A DNA stretch of 7,427 bases, taken from contig JAATGK010000322.1 of the NCBI GenBank assembly GCA_015654715.1, forward strand, positions 1 to 7,427, read 5' to 3'. How positions within the stretch are numbered: position 1 is the first letter of the stretch; each line of letters opens with the position of its first letter. The notes under the pieces were generated by a model. That model had not been told where the DNA came from. It saw only the letters and a program-made list of their open reading frames with translations, and ran no database searches. This DNA is from Alphaproteobacteria bacterium (lineage in GTDB: Bacteria > Pseudomonadota > Alphaproteobacteria > Micropepsales > Micropepsaceae). The translations under genes and the position numbers were made by a program. Below are positions 7,195-7,427 of the stretch, piece by piece.

Positions 7195-7206
7195 GGGAAG
7201 ATGCTC
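7195..7206. repeat. IS630 terminal inverted repeat, transposase 5' side
   Basis: Read on the - strand this is GAGCATCTTCCC, the partner of 6158-6169. It directly borders the right TA duplication. Confidence 0.75.
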
Positions 7207-7328
7207 TAACTCTTCAAGAACGTCACTCGCGTTTCGCCATAGGTGCGCTCGTCGACGCGCGTGTAACCGGCGCCTTCAACCGTCTTGTTCCCCCAGCCGC
7301 AGCAATTCGCCTGCTTGTCACGTTCCGA
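7206..7328 (-). CDS. C-terminal end of an unidentified convergent gene (possibly broken)
   Basis: Forty codons are open on the - strand, ending in TAG at 7206-7208, after an in-frame TGA at 7329-7331. There is no ATG or GTG in the open part, so it must be the tail of something longer or a remnant. The end, GYTRVDERTYGETRVTFLKS, looks like a real protein C-terminus. Its pattern (DER-Y-G-T, then hydrophobic-F-L) is reminiscent of the last strand of RsmD, a 16S rRNA methyltransferase, but the upstream residues (CCGWGNKTVEG) do not obviously fit, so I do not name it. Its stop overlapped the mutL stop before the IS arrived, a normal arrangement for convergent genes, which supports it being real. 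Only about 220 bases of this locus are in the window. Confidence 0.4.
   Translation of the reverse strand, partial: SERDKQANCCGWGNKTVEGAGYTRVDERTYGETRVTFLKS
7207..7208. repeat. TA target-site duplication, right copy
   Basis: The second TA flanking the IS. On the - strand these bases form the TA of the TAG stop codon of the convergent reading frame, with the G supplied by the IS end. Confidence 0.8.
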
Positions 7329-7427
7329 TCAGGACGGCGGCACTGTAGGCGGCCAGCACGCCGCGTGCGGCGCCCGTCCGCAAGGTCACGCCGGTTTTGG
7401 CGTCGAGCCCTGGGGCGGTCAGATGAA
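7318..7427 (-). other. Open reading segment upstream of the convergent tail, in another frame
   Basis: Read on the - strand from the window edge, 35 codons are open to TGA at 7318-7320, including TGVTLRTGAARGVLAAYSAA. Composition is protein-like and the segment meets the C-terminal frame at about 7321-7328. It may be the same gene with a one-base frameshift at that point, or a separate upstream gene that ends here. I do not recognise it. Confidence 0.3.

Larger units (their letters stand above)
6158..7206 (-). mobile_element. IS630-family insertion sequence, 1049 bp, apparently complete
   Basis: The element lies between two TA dinucleotides. Its ends are imperfect inverted repeats: GAGCAGACTCCC at 6158-6169 and, read on the - strand, GAGCATCTTCCC from 7206 down to 7195 (9 of 12 matches). 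It encodes a DD34E transposase on the - strand in two overlapping frames joined by a -1 shift. Both ends, both frames and all catalytic residues are present, so it may still be mobile. Bases 7118-7206 are its 5' non-coding leader; I see no convincing promoter there. Excising bases 6158-7206 and one TA gives a clean junction between mutL and the convergent - strand frame. The exact named IS cannot be given without an ISfinder comparison. Confidence 0.92.

Noticed and set aside
7220..7321. Small - strand frame from GTG at 7321 (32 codons)
   Set aside because: It overlaps the better supported C-terminal frame, has no ribosome site and is Arg/Ala-rich like other shadow frames.
1..7427. CRISPR array, tRNA or rRNA
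   Set aside because: I saw no regularly spaced direct repeats and no tRNA- or rRNA-like sequence; almost all of the window is explained by coding genes, the two repeats and the IS.

Overview
The window is high-GC DNA from an alphaproteobacterium, most likely Hyphomicrobiales or a close relative. I infer this from the gene content (ileS-lspA-DUF3035 lipoprotein, a pair of M16 peptidases, and a MutL that keeps the nuclease motifs, as expected where MutH is absent) and from two intergenic repeats that resemble dispersed palindromic elements known in that group. No database search was possible, so the lineage is an inference.

Layout, left to right on the + strand. The 3' end of ileS (1-240) is followed at once by lspA (250-762) and a lipoprotein gene of the DUF3035/BamF-like type (766-1353). 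These three are tightly packed and look like one operon. The lipoprotein is itself a likely substrate of LspA. A compound palindromic repeat (about 1355-1437) starts right after the lipoprotein stop codon. Next are two secreted M16B peptidase homologues. The first (1530-2885) has the zinc-binding HxxEH motif. The second (2882 or 3023 to 4351) has lost it but keeps an Arg/Tyr pair, so the two probably form an active/inactive heterodimer. A second mosaic repeat with several hairpins (about 2889-3035) lies exactly between the ATGA stop/start overlap of the pair and the signal peptide of the second protein. mutL (4380-6158) follows after a 28-base gap.

The right end holds a 1049-bp IS630-family insertion sequence (6158-7206, transposase on the - strand). 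It is bounded by imperfect inverted repeats and a TA target duplication, and it carries a DD34E transposase split by a -1 frameshift at a run of seven A's. The TA it hit was shared by the mutL stop codon and the stop codon of a convergent - strand reading frame (7206-7328). Removing the IS and one TA restores TAA for mutL and leaves TAG for the convergent frame, so neither protein changed. The last 220 bases hold the C-terminal end of that convergent frame. It is interrupted by a stop codon, and an open stretch in another frame lies upstream of it.

I found no wholly new system. The points most worth a second look are the repeat insertion that remodels the start of the second M16 gene, and the IS insertion at two overlapping stop codons.
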